A DNA stretch of 64,000 nucleotides from Vibrio echinoideorum (GTDB lineage Bacteria > Pseudomonadota > Gammaproteobacteria > Enterobacterales > Vibrionaceae). The translations under genes and the position numbers were made by a program. The notes below the pieces were generated by a model. That model did no database searches. It was not told the DNA's origin and was given only the letters and a program-made list of their open reading frames with translations. Shown here piece after piece: positions 1 through 9,356 of this stretch. The DNA is taken from NCBI RefSeq assembly GCF_024347455.1, contig NZ_AP025484.1, positions 496,001 to 560,000 on the forward strand, written 5' to 3'. Numbering within the stretch: position 1 is the first letter of the stretch; each line of letters begins with the position of its first letter.

Positions 1-294
1 CAACTATGGGAAAACTCTGCTCACTTCCGTACTCGCATGGAAGCTGCTGGTTTCACTATGGGCGGCGCTGATCACGCAATCATCCCAATCATGCTGGGTG
101 ATGCAAAAGTAGCGGCCGAATTTGCAGAGCGCGCACTAGAAAAAGGCATCTACGTTGTCGGTTTCTCTTTCCCTGTAGTACCAAAAGGCCAAGCTCGTAT
201 CCGTACGCAAATGTCTGCTGCACACTCTCGTGAGCAACTGGATCGCGCAATCGATGCGTTCATCCAAGTTGGTAAAGACATGGCTATCATCTAA
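1..294 (+). CDS. kbl: 2-amino-3-ketobutyrate CoA ligase, C-terminal part
   Basis: This is the C-terminal ~97 residues of a PLP-dependent glycine C-acetyltransferase; the gene begins before the window, and frame 1 is open from base 1. The enzyme cleaves 2-amino-3-ketobutyrate with CoA to glycine and acetyl-CoA, the second step of threonine catabolism in the cytoplasm. The stretches GADHAIIP, FSFPVVPKGQARIR and QMSAAHS closely match E. coli Kbl. The active-site lysine lies outside the window. tdh follows 110 bases downstream on the same strand, the usual kbl-tdh operon order, so the two enzymes act in sequence on threonine. Confidence 0.96.
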   Translation, partial: QLWENSAHFRTRMEAAGFTMGGADHAIIPIMLGDAKVAAEFAERALEKGIYVVGFSFPVVPKGQARIRTQMSAAHSREQLDRAIDAFIQVGKDMAII

Positions 295-365
295 TTTTAA
301 AGGGATGCCTTATGCGTCCTTTGATTAGATAGAGCAACACCTAATAGAACATATAGATTTTTGAT

Positions 366-388
366 TCTCGCCTTACAGTTAGGCGAGA
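366..388 (+). other. stem-loop between kbl and tdh
   Basis: An 8-bp perfect stem (TCTCGCCT pairing with AGGCGAGA) closes a 7-base loop 17 bases before the tdh start. There is no T-run after it, so it is not a typical terminator. It may affect mRNA stability or the relative expression of kbl and tdh; the function is inferred only. Confidence 0.45.
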
Positions 389-404
389 TGAACTGGATAA
401 CATT

Positions 405-1436
405 ATGAAAATTAAAGCACTTTCTAAGCTTAAGCCTGAAGAAGGCATCTGGATGACCGAGGTTGAAAAACCTGAAATGGGTCATAATGATCTTCTTATC
501 CGTATTAAGAAAACTGCAATTTGTGGTACTGACGTACATATCTACAACTGGGATGAGTGGTCACAAAACACAATCCCAGTACCTATGGTAGTAGGTCACG
601 AATACGTGGGTGAAGTTGTTGGCATCGGCCAAGAAGTTCGTGGTTTTGAAATCGGCGACCGTGTATCTGGCGAAGGCCACATCACATGTGGTCACTGTCG
701 TAACTGTCGTGGCGGCCGTACTCACCTTTGTCGTAACACAACAGGTGTTGGTGTTAACCGCACTGGTGCGTTCTCTGAATTCCTTGTGATCCCTGCGTTC
801 AACGCATTTAAGATCCCTGCAGAAATCTCTGACGATCTAGCATCAATCTTTGACCCGTTTGGTAACGCAGTACACACAGCGCTATCTTTCGACCTAGTAG
901 GCGAAGACGTGCTAATCACTGGTGCTGGCCCAATCGGTATCATGGCTGCTGCTGTTGCTAAGCACGTTGGTGCTCGCCACGTTGTAATCACTGACGTAAA
1001 CGAATACCGCCTAGATCTTGCTCGTCAAATGGGTGTAACTCGCGCAGTAAACGTGATGGAAGAGAAGCTTGAAGACGTAATGGCTGATCTTGGTATGACT
1101 GAAGGCTTCGATGTAGGCCTAGAAATGTCTGGTAACCCATCTGCGTTCAACAGCATGCTGACTAATATGAACCACGGCGGTAAGATCTCTCTACTAGGTA
1201 TTCCACCATCAGACATGGCAGTAGACTGGAACCAAGTAATCTTCAAAGGTTTGGTTATCAAAGGTATCTACGGCCGTGAGATGTTCGAAACTTGGTACAA
1301 GATGGCAAGCTTGATTCAATCCGGCCTAGATCTAACACCAATTATTACTCACCACTACAAAGTGGACGACTTCCAGAAAGGCTTCGACATGATGCGCTCT
1401 GGTATGTCTGGTAAAGTAATTCTAGATTGGGAATAA
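405..1436 (+). CDS. tdh: L-threonine 3-dehydrogenase
   Basis: A zinc medium-chain dehydrogenase that oxidises L-threonine to 2-amino-3-ketobutyrate with NAD+, feeding Kbl. It has 343 residues, against 341 in E. coli, and is near-identical to that enzyme over long stretches. The catalytic zinc site includes Cys40 (TAICGTD) and His65-Glu66 (VVGHEYVG). The structural zinc cysteines are 95, 98, 101 and 109 (CGHCRNC followed by HLC). The Rossmann motif GAGPIG lies near residue 175. It is the second gene of the kbl-tdh operon and is closed by a strong terminator about 40 bases downstream. Nothing is missing or unusual. Confidence 0.98.
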   Translation: MKIKALSKLKPEEGIWMTEVEKPEMGHNDLLIRIKKTAICGTDVHIYNWDEWSQNTIPVPMVVGHEYVGEVVGIGQEVRGFEIGDRVSGEGHITCGHCRNCRGGRTHLCRNTTGVGVNRTGAFSEFLVIPAFNAFKIPAEISDDLASIFDPFGNAVHTALSFDLVGEDVLITGAGPIGIMAAAVAKHVGARHVVITDVNEYRLDLARQMGVTRAVNVMEEKLEDVMADLGMTEGFDVGLEMSGNPSAFNSMLTNMNHGGKISLLGIPPSDMAVDWNQVIFKGLVIKGIYGREMFETWYKMASLIQSGLDLTPIITHHYKVDDFQKGFDMMRSGMSGKVILDWE

Positions 1437-1474
1437 GCCAAAGGAGTAACTACTCCCGAGCTTCCTGATTAATT

Positions 1475-1506
1475 AAAAATGCCTCAAAGCGATTTGGGGC
1501 ATTTTT
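1475..1506 (+). terminator. rho-independent terminator of kbl-tdh
   Basis: An inverted repeat AAAAATGCCTCAAA / TTGGGGCATTTTT with a GC-rich centre, one G-T pair and a T-run lies about 40 bases after the tdh stop. Confidence 0.88.
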
Positions 1507-1646
1507 GTATCCATACTTTGTCTGTTTCTTTATCTAGGCTTCGCTAATTCCCTTCTGTCACTTAATGGCCATTTTACTGTCCAGTAATCTCTAAAATACT
1601 CAATAAGCAGTTACACCTTATTGTTTTACTATTGAAGAGAGGGCTC

Positions 1647-2507
1647 ATGGCTTGTAAACCACTTGCACTGATAATAACTGGAATATTATTAATGCCGAAT
1701 TTTGCTAGCGCTAATGTTGACATTTCGAAAGCCGAAAGTGATCAAGCAGCAGAACAGGCAGCAAAGGAACTTGCAAACCCAAACACAGCTTACGCTAGCC
1801 TCAATCTAAAGCTTCAGTATTCAGGTGGTTACGATGGAGGAGGAGGTGCTTTCGCGACCGTCTTACAGCCGACATTGCCGCTTCCAATGGATAATGGTGA
1901 TAAAGTGATTTTCCGCCCGGCTATCTCTTATGTACAGAACGATTTCTATATGGATACACCAGCAAGCTCGCAGCATATGGATCAGTCCGGCGTTACAGAC
2001 ATCTCATTTGATTTAGCTTATGCGCCTAAAATGGAGGGCGGTACTATTGTCGCTTTCGGTCTCTTTGCTTCTTTGCCAACGGGCAGTAATGACTTAACGG
2101 CTGATCAATTTGCTGTCGGGCCTGAGTTTATGTTCGGTAAGGCGAGTAGTGAGCGAGTTGTTGGTATGTTCCCAAACCACTTGTATGGTATTTCTGGAGA
2201 CGGAGCCGACCATTCTGATACTCGAATCAACAAGACATCGACACAAGTCTTTTGGGTGGAGATATTAGGAGGAGGTTGGACGATAGGTTCTGCGCCGACA
2301 TTCTCGTATGACTGGAATAAGGATCAGGCGGAAATTCCGTTAAATATAAGTGTAAGCAAAACAACGGTTTTGAATGGGCGTCCTTGGAAGTTTGGAATTG
2401 AAGCGAATTATTACCTTGAGAAAGACGAAGAAACGCGTCCAGATTTTATGTTGAGCTTTAATATCAGCCCAGTTGTGGAAAATAAGCTGGCGTCTTTGTT
2501 CGATTAA
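1647..2507 (+). CDS. putative secreted outer-membrane beta-barrel protein
   Basis: A 286-residue protein with an N-terminal signal peptide (hydrophobic core ALIITGILLMP, likely cleavage after NFASA). The ATG at 1647 is preferred over the in-frame TTG at 1632 because GAGAGGG sits just before it and the signal peptide then starts cleanly. The mature part is rich in glycine and aromatic residues in alternating patterns (GGGAFATVLQPTLPL, VIFRPAISY, FASLPTGSND) that recall the 'MetA-pathway of phenol degradation' barrel family of porin-like proteins. That family link comes from pattern memory, not a search. It stands alone, with a shared terminator against the convergent neighbour. No substrate can be named. 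Confidence 0.6.
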   Translation: MACKPLALIITGILLMPNFASANVDISKAESDQAAEQAAKELANPNTAYASLNLKLQYSGGYDGGGGAFATVLQPTLPLPMDNGDKVIFRPAISYVQNDFYMDTPASSQHMDQSGVTDISFDLAYAPKMEGGTIVAFGLFASLPTGSNDLTADQFAVGPEFMFGKASSERVVGMFPNHLYGISGDGADHSDTRINKTSTQVFWVEILGGGWTIGSAPTFSYDWNKDQAEIPLNISVSKTTVLNGRPWKFGIEANYYLEKDEETRPDFMLSFNISPVVENKLASLFD

Positions 2508-2539
2508 GCCGTTATTTGAAATACAGTTTTAGAAACGAA

Positions 2540-2568
2540 AAAGGCTGAACGATCATCGTTCAGCCTTT
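2540..2568 (+). terminator. bidirectional terminator between convergent genes
   Basis: A near-perfect hairpin, AAAGGCTGAACGA / TCGTTCAGCCTTT with a 3-base loop. A-rich and T-rich flanks make it usable from both strands, for the barrel gene on the left and the DUF819 gene on the right. Confidence 0.9.
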
Positions 2569-2606
2569 CTTGTTGTTGCTTTAGCCATCTTTGTTTTAGA
2601 GGCTTA

Positions 2607-3833
2607 TTAACCTAGTGCAGCAGCCTGCATGATTAGGCCACAGATGTAAGCGCCGTATGTACCCAGTGCATAACCAAGTACGGCCATTAGAATACCTACT
2701 GGAGCTAATGCTGGATGGAATGCAGCAGCTACGATAGGAGCCGATGCAGCACCGCCTACGTTCGCTTGGCTACCTACTGCCATGAAGAACAGTGGTGCAC
2801 GAATTAGCTTTGCCATCACAATCATGATAATCGCGTGAATAGTTAACCAAGTGATACCGATGAAGAAGTAACCAGGGTTATCCAAAATAGCCGTGATATC
2901 CATTTGCATACCAATGGTTGCAACTAAGATGTAGATGAATGCTGAGCCTACTTTAGATGCACCACTGTGCTCAAGGCTACGTGTTGATTTGAAGCATGAA
3001 GCGATCAGCGCAAACGTAGTCACCATTACGATTAACCAAAAGAACCCAGAAGTCAGGCTGTATTGCGCTAGCTCAGGAGCGTTAGTTGAGATCCATGGTG
3101 CGATCATGTCACTGAAAAAGTGTGCTAAGCCCGTAAGACCGAATGCAATGCCCGTGATCTTCATTAGATCAGTCGTCGTCGTGGGGCGAGCGTTTTCTTC
3201 TTGGTACTTAGAAACGGTTTCTTTTAGGTCTTCGATAGATGAAGTATCGGCTTTTAACCACGCATCAATCTTCTTCTGACGGCCAGCCATAATAAGTAAT
3301 ATTGCCATCCAAATGTTGGCACAGATTACGTCTACAGTAATCATCGCAGAGAACAGTTGGTCGTCTACTTCAAACACTTCTTTCATTGCGGCTTGGTTTG
3401 CACCACCGCCAATCCAAGAGCCTGCAACCGTTGTTAGGCCACGCCATACATCACCAGATACAAGGTCAGGGTTTATTTGGTCGATGATCAAGATAGCCAA
3501 TGGGCCACCAATGATAATACCGACAGTACCTGTCAGGAACATGATGACGGCTTTTGAACCTAGCCCAAAGATTTTACGCAGGTCCGCAGAGATGATCAGT
3601 AAAACGAGTGCACTCGGAAGCAAGTAACGGCTTGCAACAAAGTACAGTTTAGAATTCGACGCATCGATTATGCCGAAGCTGTTTAGTAAGGAGGGAATGA
3701 AGTAGCAAAGTAATAGACCCGGAACGAACGAGTAGAACTTTTTTAAAGCGCTATTTTGGCTGCTTTCAGAAACGAAAACGGCGCCAAGAATAACGGCTAA
3801 CATGCCCATTATTACAGCATCATTGGTAATCAT
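2607..3833 (-). CDS. DUF819 family integral membrane protein
   Basis: A 408-residue polytopic inner-membrane protein with about ten hydrophobic helices, from VIMGMLAVILGAVFV at the N-terminus to an Ala/Gly-rich C-terminal helix. It contains the glycine-rich GSWIGGGANQAAMKE and GSQANVGGAASAPIVAA segments typical of the DUF819 (YjcL-like) family, which is thought to transport an unidentified solute. The function is unknown. A charged cytoplasmic loop lies around residues 190-220. The start is supported by AAGGAG nine bases upstream. It is monocistronic, and a 17-bp palindrome 75 bases upstream of the ATG suggests a dedicated repressor or activator. Confidence 0.85.
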   Translation of the reverse strand: MITNDAVIMGMLAVILGAVFVSESSQNSALKKFYSFVPGLLLCYFIPSLLNSFGIIDASNSKLYFVASRYLLPSALVLLIISADLRKIFGLGSKAVIMFLTGTVGIIIGGPLAILIIDQINPDLVSGDVWRGLTTVAGSWIGGGANQAAMKEVFEVDDQLFSAMITVDVICANIWMAILLIMAGRQKKIDAWLKADTSSIEDLKETVSKYQEENARPTTTTDLMKITGIAFGLTGLAHFFSDMIAPWISTNAPELAQYSLTSGFFWLIVMVTTFALIASCFKSTRSLEHSGASKVGSAFIYILVATIGMQMDITAILDNPGYFFIGITWLTIHAIIMIVMAKLIRAPLFFMAVGSQANVGGAASAPIVAAAFHPALAPVGILMAVLGYALGTYGAYICGLIMQAAALG

Positions 3834-3907
3834 TATTATTTTCTCCTTTAAGGTGAGCGTAAACGCCTCACTTTTTGAAGTGCAGGACTATACCGATAAG
3901 CTCGATC

Positions 3908-3924
3908 CGTTACAAATTGTAACG
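3908..3924. promoter_or_regulatory. 17-bp perfect palindrome, putative operator of the DUF819 gene
   Basis: CGTTACAA-A-TTGTAACG has 8-bp arms around a single central base, placed 75-91 bases upstream of the DUF819 start. Its position and symmetry suit a dimeric transcription factor. I could not match it with confidence to a known Vibrio regulator. Confidence 0.45.
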
Positions 3925-4312
3925 ATAGACATGTTTTGAAACGTTTATGTTAATTTTTACGAGTTGAATTTGTAAGTATGATGTCTTATTTATTCGGGAG
4001 GTGAATGATTGTGTGGCGAGTTGTAAGCTAGGGTTCGATATATGCAATGTAACTCAACCCATAGAAAATGGACGTTATGAATTAGCCAGATCTTTAGGTG
4101 GTTAAATTTACCGCATAATACCCACTTAACTTATGTGGTTTATGCGTCGGTGGAATGTTTCAATAATGTAAAAAATGAATTCATTTTTGCAGAGTGATTA
4201 GAAATTAAAAATAATGGGTAGATCACATAAATTCTAGGGATTACCTATCTAGAATACGCTGTCTAGGCCCATAAGGTGTTTTGTTCGGGCTTCGGGAAAG
4301 GTATGGGGAAAG
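3925..4312. other. AT-rich intergenic region without a recognisable gene
   Basis: No convincing reading frame or ribosome binding site was found. It probably holds promoter DNA of the DUF819 gene. The only structure seen is an imperfect inverted repeat, ACCGCATAA (4110-4118) against TTATGTGGT (4131-4139), of uncertain meaning. Confidence 0.5.
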
Positions 4313-4338
4313 AAAAAGCGGCTCAAGAGCCGCTTTTT
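4313..4338 (-). terminator. terminator of the kefG-kefB operon
   Basis: A 12-bp perfect stem, AAAAAGCGGCTC / GAGCCGCTTTTT, with a minimal loop, 24 bases after the kefB stop. Read on the minus strand it ends in a T-run. Confidence 0.9.
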
Positions 4339-4361
4339 AAATTGTGGCTAGGAACGAATGC

Positions 4362-6284
4362 TTAAGAGTCTTCTTCTTCAAAGCCGTCTGCATAACCTTT
4401 CGGTGGTGGTGTCCAACCACGTTCGGAGCGAGAATGTTTGTCTGAACGGTCTTTTTTCATGTCTTCTTTCATCGCTTCTTCCAGATGAATGAAGATTTGT
4501 CGGTAGTTATTGTCGTAACGCGGGTTCTCTTCCGCTTCAGCCCAAGCTTGATAGAGCTTTTCAGACTTACGGCTTTCAACACGTTGATAAGTCGATTTTT
4601 GCTGCTCAACAAAAAACGGATGATGCCCAAGAGATCGCAAGGCTTGTGCGCCCATTTCAAGTGCTGAATGGTACGTTTCAGATTCCACAAAATCGGCGCC
4701 AGCTTCTCTTAAGCGATAGCTATGACCACGGTCAAATGCACGCGCCAAGATTTTCACCTTTGGATACGTGTGTTTTACGTATTTAACTAATTCGACGCTA
4801 GAATCTTGATTGTCGATAGCGACAACAAGCATTGCAGCTTCTTCGATACCTGCGGTATGCAGTAAGTCGTGACGAGCTGCATCACCAAAGTAAGACTTGA
4901 TATTGATGGAGCGCAACAAGTCCACTTGGTTTGCTTGATGATCCAATACTACCGTATTGACGTCATTTGATACTAACAAGCGGTTTACGATCTGACCAAA
5001 TCGACCGATACCGGCAATGATGACTGTACCTTTCTCTTCGATTTTGTCTTCTTCTCGGTCGTTCGATTTTTGCTCGTAACGGGGCAGTATGACTTTATCA
5101 AACAGAATGAAGAGACCTGGAGTTAAGAACATGGAGAGGGCTACAACCAGTGATAGCGTTTGAACAATATCCGCAGGCAACACATGGTTCTGTGCTGAGA
5201 AGCTCAGTAGTACAAAACCAAATTCACCCGCTTGAGCCAAGCTCAATGTAAATAGCCAACGGTCGCTGTTTTTGATTTTAAAGATCAGCGCCAGTGTGAA
5301 CAGCACCAATGCTTTAAGTGTCATTACGCCGAGTGTTAAACCAATGATGAGCGCAAAATCGTTAAACAAAACGCCAAAGTTGATACCTGCGCCTACTGTG
5401 ATAAAGAACAATCCAAGCAATAACCCTTTAAACGGGTCAATGTTAGATTCCAGTTCGTGTCTGAACTCACTGTTTGCGAGTACCACTCCTGCCAGGAAAG
5501 TACCTAGCGCAGGCGACAGGCCAACGAGACTCATCAACGCGGCAATACCAATCACCAACATCAGTGCTGTTGCAGTGAAGATCTCGCGCAAGCCAGAACT
5601 CGCAACAAAACGAAATAATGGGCGACTTAAATAATGGCCACCTACTACCACTATCGCGATTGAAGCCGTAATAACAAGGCCATATGCCCAGCTTGGCAAA
5701 CCTGCAACCAAACTGAGTTCATCATGGTGTGCAGCGGTTTGGGCGGCACTTTCTGCCAAAGCAACCAATTCAGGAAGAGCTAACAAGGGGATGAACGCCA
5801 GCATTGGGATAACGGCAATATCTTGGAATAAAAGCACCGAGAATGCGTTTTTGCCACCTTCTGTTTTAGATAGGCCTTTCTCATTGAACGTTTGTAGAAC
5901 AATAGCTGTCGATGAAAGCGCAAAGATCAAACCAATAGTCAGAGCGATCGTCCAAGGTTGTTCGAAGAACAGTGCAATCCCCATCACGATAGCGGTCGTT
6001 CCGCCAACTTGAAGGCCACCAAGACCCATCAATCGGTTTCTCATCGCCCATAACATCTTAGGTTCCAGTTCTAGACCGACTAAGAACAGCATCATCACTA
6101 CACCGAATTCGGCAAAGTGTTGAATGGTTGTCGTCTCTTCACCAACCAATCCAATGATAGGCCCAATCACAACGCCAGCGATTAAGTAACCAAGTACCGA
6201 TCCGAGCCCAAGTCTTTTGGCGATGGGGACTGCAATCACGGCGGCCACTAAATAGATAAATGCTTGTAGAAAATATCCCGTCAT
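4362..6284 (-). CDS. kefB: glutathione-gated K+/H+ antiporter, KefB/KefC type
   Basis: A CPA2-family potassium efflux protein of 640 residues (E. coli KefB 601, KefC 620). The N-terminal ~390 residues are a 12-13 helix antiporter domain. The family loop HELESNIDPFKGLLLG is present; in KefC the matching loop takes part in gating. Residues from about 410 form a cytoplasmic RCK/TrkA-N domain with the nucleotide-binding motif GIGRFGQ. A charged tail follows (KKDRSDKHSRSERG), longer than in E. coli. The family releases K+ when glutathione adducts of electrophiles such as methylglyoxal bind, acidifying and protecting the cell. The start ATG overlaps the kefG stop (TAATG), so the two are translationally coupled. 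The choice of kefB over kefC rests on the KefG-like partner. Confidence 0.9.
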   Translation of the reverse strand: MTGYFLQAFIYLVAAVIAVPIAKRLGLGSVLGYLIAGVVIGPIIGLVGEETTTIQHFAEFGVVMMLFLVGLELEPKMLWAMRNRLMGLGGLQVGGTTAIVMGIALFFEQPWTIALTIGLIFALSSTAIVLQTFNEKGLSKTEGGKNAFSVLLFQDIAVIPMLAFIPLLALPELVALAESAAQTAAHHDELSLVAGLPSWAYGLVITASIAIVVVGGHYLSRPLFRFVASSGLREIFTATALMLVIGIAALMSLVGLSPALGTFLAGVVLANSEFRHELESNIDPFKGLLLGLFFITVGAGINFGVLFNDFALIIGLTLGVMTLKALVLFTLALIFKIKNSDRWLFTLSLAQAGEFGFVLLSFSAQNHVLPADIVQTLSLVVALSMFLTPGLFILFDKVILPRYEQKSNDREEDKIEEKGTVIIAGIGRFGQIVNRLLVSNDVNTVVLDHQANQVDLLRSINIKSYFGDAARHDLLHTAGIEEAAMLVVAIDNQDSSVELVKYVKHTYPKVKILARAFDRGHSYRLREAGADFVESETYHSALEMGAQALRSLGHHPFFVEQQKSTYQRVESRKSEKLYQAWAEAEENPRYDNNYRQIFIHLEEAMKEDMKKDRSDKHSRSERGWTPPPKGYADGFEEEDS

Positions 6285-6901
6285 TATTTAACCTCAACCA
6301 TTAATTCTTTCACAATGTGGTTCAACTTTTCTGCCTTGCTGGCCCTTTTGATGTTGATATCACCTGCAACCAACGCTTTTAAAAGCGTTCTGTAACTATC
6401 GACATGTTGTTGAATACGGTTTTCTTCTAATGCGGTACGAGAACCAAAAAGCGCAAAAGGTGCAAGATAGTTCATTCCACACAAAGAGGCGGTTTGTTCA
6501 ATTGGGTGAAGCAGTTCTCGAATGGTGAAATGGTTGTAGCCATCGCTTTGGTACGCATCTTTCTTACCGCCAGCGGTGATGCAACACAGTAAATTTTTGC
6601 CTTGTAATTCGTTGCCATCGGTTCCGTAAGCGAAACCATATTCAAGAACGAGATCTTGCCACTCTTTAAGAATTGCTGGTGTTGAGTACCAATATAAAGG
6701 GAACTGAAAAATGATGATGTCATGGTCCAACAGGCGTTTTTGTTCACGATCGATGTTGATTTTGAAGGTCGGATATTCGGCATAGAGATCGACACACGTG
6801 ACACCGTCAACGCGTTTGGCTTGCTCAAATAAGGGTTTGTTAGCTTCAGAGCGATGCTGAGAAGGGTGGGCGAATAGCACCAAGACTCGATTTTTCGACA
6901 T
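6284..6901 (-). CDS. kefG: Kef ancillary NAD(P)H oxidoreductase
   Basis: A flavodoxin-fold quinone reductase family protein of 205 residues that acts as the cytoplasmic activating subunit of the Kef antiporter. The motif VLVLFAHPSQHRSEANKPL matches the KefF/KefG/NQO1-like FMN-binding start, and IIIFQFPLYWYSTPAILKEW is the family's second signature. The ATG at 6901 is chosen because GAGGG precedes it and the E. coli protein starts at the equivalent residue. An upstream in-frame ATG at 6955 would add 18 non-homologous residues. It is the first gene of the kefG-kefB operon and overlaps kefB by one base. Confidence 0.9.
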   Translation of the reverse strand: MSKNRVLVLFAHPSQHRSEANKPLFEQAKRVDGVTCVDLYAEYPTFKINIDREQKRLLDHDIIIFQFPLYWYSTPAILKEWQDLVLEYGFAYGTDGNELQGKNLLCCITAGGKKDAYQSDGYNHFTIRELLHPIEQTASLCGMNYLAPFALFGSRTALEENRIQQHVDSYRTLLKALVAGDINIKRASKAEKLNHIVKELMVEVK

Positions 6902-7204
6902 ATAGCCCTCTTTGTCCATTAACGAATAATATTTATTGGAATTATAGATATACAATAATAGAAGAATGGTTGAACAACAACGAATTAGCCCATACTTATC
7001 TATTTAGATGCGTGTGTTTTTAGGTACTTAATTATATAAAACATCCGTCAATTTGAGTATTCCCGGCACAAGCCGCCGATGACTGAGTAAAACTAATTAT
7101 TCACGAATAGTAAAAGCGAATATGGACATTTTATGTCACCGTTGGCGGGTAACGTAAATAATTCAATAACCCTACATAGAACAACAATGAATAAAGGAAA
7201 AACT

Positions 7205-8281
7205 ATGAGCATGGACTTGCGTCAACAATGTGATTTGTTGCTTTCCGGTCACCTAGAACCGACTCCAGCACAAACATTCGCTCAGATGGCTGAATGGTGT
7301 GAAACGCATGATGTCACTCACGATAGCTACGGCGATGGCGAGTTTATCGAGAGTTTTGAAAAAAAAGTTGCCGATTTACTCGGTTATGAAGCGGCTGTGT
7401 TTGTTATTACGGGCACCATGAACCAACCAACTGCATTAGAAATTGCGTGCCAAGAGAAAAGAAACCCAGTAGTGGCGATGCATGAATCGAGTCATATTAT
7501 GCGCCATGAACGCCAAGGATATCAGCTACAAAACCGCTTCAACGTACTTCCAGTAGGTAACGTATTTCGCACTTGGAATGTTGATGACTTAAAGGCGTGG
7601 CCTGATGAGATTGCAGCCGCTCTATATGAATTACCCATGCGTGAAATCGGCGGCCAATTACCAGAATGGGGTGAGCTTGAAGCTATAAAGCAGTACTGCA
7701 AAGAACAATCGATTCATCTGCATATGGATGGTGCGCGTTTGTGGGAATGTGGTGCGTATTATCAAAAGCCATATAACGAGATCGCTAAAGGGTTCGATTC
7801 CGCTTATGTCTCTTTATACAAAGGGTTAAATGGTCTTGGCGGTTCACTCTTGTTGGGCGATAAAGCCTTTGTAGAAAAAGCATCGGCGTGGATGAAGCGT
7901 CAAGGTGGCAATGTTTATCACCGCACGCCTTATGTGGTGTCAGCAGCAATGCAGTTTGACGAACGGTTAGCCTTGATGCCTTCGTTATTTGAGCGAACAA
8001 AGCAGATCTACCAAATCTTATTAGACTATCCTCAGTTCACGGTAAATCCGCAGCAACCTCAGGTCAACATGCTTCATCTATATTTACCTGTGAGCTATGA
8101 AGACGGCATTATTGTGAGAGATAACATAGCGAAGAAACATAAGATTTGGATAGGAAACCCAGCTATTAGCGAATTACCAAACCAATGTAAGATTGAATGG
8201 TATGTTGGTGATAACTTATTAAATTTGCCTGATCATGAGCTGATCGACATTCTAGATTTTATTAGCGAAGAGCTGATTTGA
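7205..8281 (+). CDS. threonine-aldolase / beta-eliminating lyase family PLP enzyme
   Basis: A 358-residue fold-type I PLP enzyme of the PF01212 family. The aspartate that pairs with the PLP pyridine nitrogen is in HLHMDGARLWE, and the Schiff-base lysine is in YVSLYKGLNGLGG. Both are hallmarks of low-specificity L-threonine aldolases and related amino-acid lyases. It probably splits a beta-hydroxy amino acid such as allo-threonine into glycine and an aldehyde, but the sequence does not fix the substrate, and it differs from the classical LtaE. The ATG at 7205 follows AAAGGA at a proper distance; an ATG at 7133 in frame lacks a ribosome site. It is monocistronic. Confidence 0.85.
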   Translation: MSMDLRQQCDLLLSGHLEPTPAQTFAQMAEWCETHDVTHDSYGDGEFIESFEKKVADLLGYEAAVFVITGTMNQPTALEIACQEKRNPVVAMHESSHIMRHERQGYQLQNRFNVLPVGNVFRTWNVDDLKAWPDEIAAALYELPMREIGGQLPEWGELEAIKQYCKEQSIHLHMDGARLWECGAYYQKPYNEIAKGFDSAYVSLYKGLNGLGGSLLLGDKAFVEKASAWMKRQGGNVYHRTPYVVSAAMQFDERLALMPSLFERTKQIYQILLDYPQFTVNPQQPQVNMLHLYLPVSYEDGIIVRDNIAKKHKIWIGNPAISELPNQCKIEWYVGDNLLNLPDHELIDILDFISEELI

Positions 8282-8403
8282 TTACAGAAGATCTGACTAC
8301 AGAATAACTGATCGAATTGGAATTGAAATGGATACAGGAAAGGGTTCCGGTATCCATTCTTGCAATCTAGTGTCTACTATATGCACTAGGATAACAGGCT
8401 CTG

Positions 8404-8529
8404 TTACATATACTGGTTGATGTACACGTCAACTAAGAACATGAATACAGGAACCGTACTGAGAAGTCCGAAGAAGACGATTGGCACCCAGTTTTTTATT
8501 TTCTTTTTAGGTTGCTCAGTGTTGTTCAT
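8404..8529 (-). CDS. small single-helix membrane protein (41 aa)
   Basis: A 41-residue reading frame beginning MNNTEQPKKKIKNWV, followed by one hydrophobic helix (IVFFGLLSTVPVFMFLV) and a short polar end. It is not a shadow of any other gene. GAAGG sits eight bases before the ATG, and codon use is ordinary. The positive-inside lysine cluster before the helix suggests an N-in inner-membrane protein. No known family was recognised. It lies alone between the PLP enzyme and yccF, reading against both. Confidence 0.65.
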   Translation of the reverse strand: MNNTEQPKKKIKNWVPIVFFGLLSTVPVFMFLVDVYINQYM

Positions 8530-8823
8530 AAATTCGGCCTTCAATTAGTTGTTGAGTCGCACTGCTTGCTACAATTTCCGATACGCTATGAATAGATGAG
8601 CGTGGGGAACTGTTTAACAGCAGGTTATAGTTACGTTTATGGTATCAAATAAAATGGTTGAGCCCTATGCGGATTTGACGTTTCGTGGCGTACATCAATT
8701 ACAGAAAATGTAGGCGATTCATTAGCAGTTCATAAAGACTCAACAATAATGAACCTATTAGAACAAATATTGCCTTACTCGGCATATTAAATAAACAGTA
8801 TTCAAAGATTTGGAGAAGACAAC

Positions 8824-9258
8824 ATGAGAACAATAGGAAACATCATTTGGTTTCTATTTGGTGGTGTATTTATGGGACTGGCTTGGTGGTTCTTCGGACT
8901 GCTCGCATTCCTCACCATCGTTGGTATTCCATGGGGTAGAGCGTGTTTTGTAATGGGTAATTTCTCATTCTTCCCATTCGGCCAAGAAGCGATTTCACGT
9001 GATGAACTGACTAATGAAACTGACATTGGCACCAGTCCACTCGGTATGATCGGTAACATCATTTGGTTCTTATTTGCGGGAATCTGGCTTGCGATTGGTC
9101 ACATCATGTCAGCAGTAGCGTGTTTCATTACTATCATCGGTATTCCGTTTGCGATTCAGCATCTTAAGTTAGCGGTTATCTCATTAGCGCCAATCGGTAA
9201 AACGGTTGTCGACAAGCGTGAAGCAGAAGCTGCACGAGTAAGAAACTATAAAGGTTAA
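8824..9258 (+). CDS. yccF: YccF family inner membrane protein
   Basis: A 144-residue protein (E. coli YccF 148) made of two repeated YccF domains. Each starts with the same signature: MRTIGNIIWFLFGGVF at the N-terminus and MIGNIIWFLFAGIW at residues ~74-87. Each carries a GIP motif (VGIPWGRA, IGIPFAIQ). Four hydrophobic segments are expected. The function is unknown. In E. coli it lies beside yccS, helD and mgsA; here those genes are 15-20 kb away. GGAGA before the ATG supports the start, and a strong terminator follows. Confidence 0.93.
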   Translation: MRTIGNIIWFLFGGVFMGLAWWFFGLLAFLTIVGIPWGRACFVMGNFSFFPFGQEAISRDELTNETDIGTSPLGMIGNIIWFLFAGIWLAIGHIMSAVACFITIIGIPFAIQHLKLAVISLAPIGKTVVDKREAEAARVRNYKG

Positions 9259-9288
9259 TTCCTACAGATACGTTTGTTATTTCCAATT

Positions 9289-9317
9289 AAGAAGCACATC
9301 GTAATGATGTGCTTCTT
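9289..9317 (+). terminator. rho-independent terminator of yccF
   Basis: A 12-bp perfect stem, AAGAAGCACATC / GATGTGCTTCTT, with a 5-base loop and a following TTTT. Confidence 0.9.
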
Positions 9318-9356
9318 TTGGTTCTCTGGTCTGTGAATTTACAAGGGAATTAGGGA

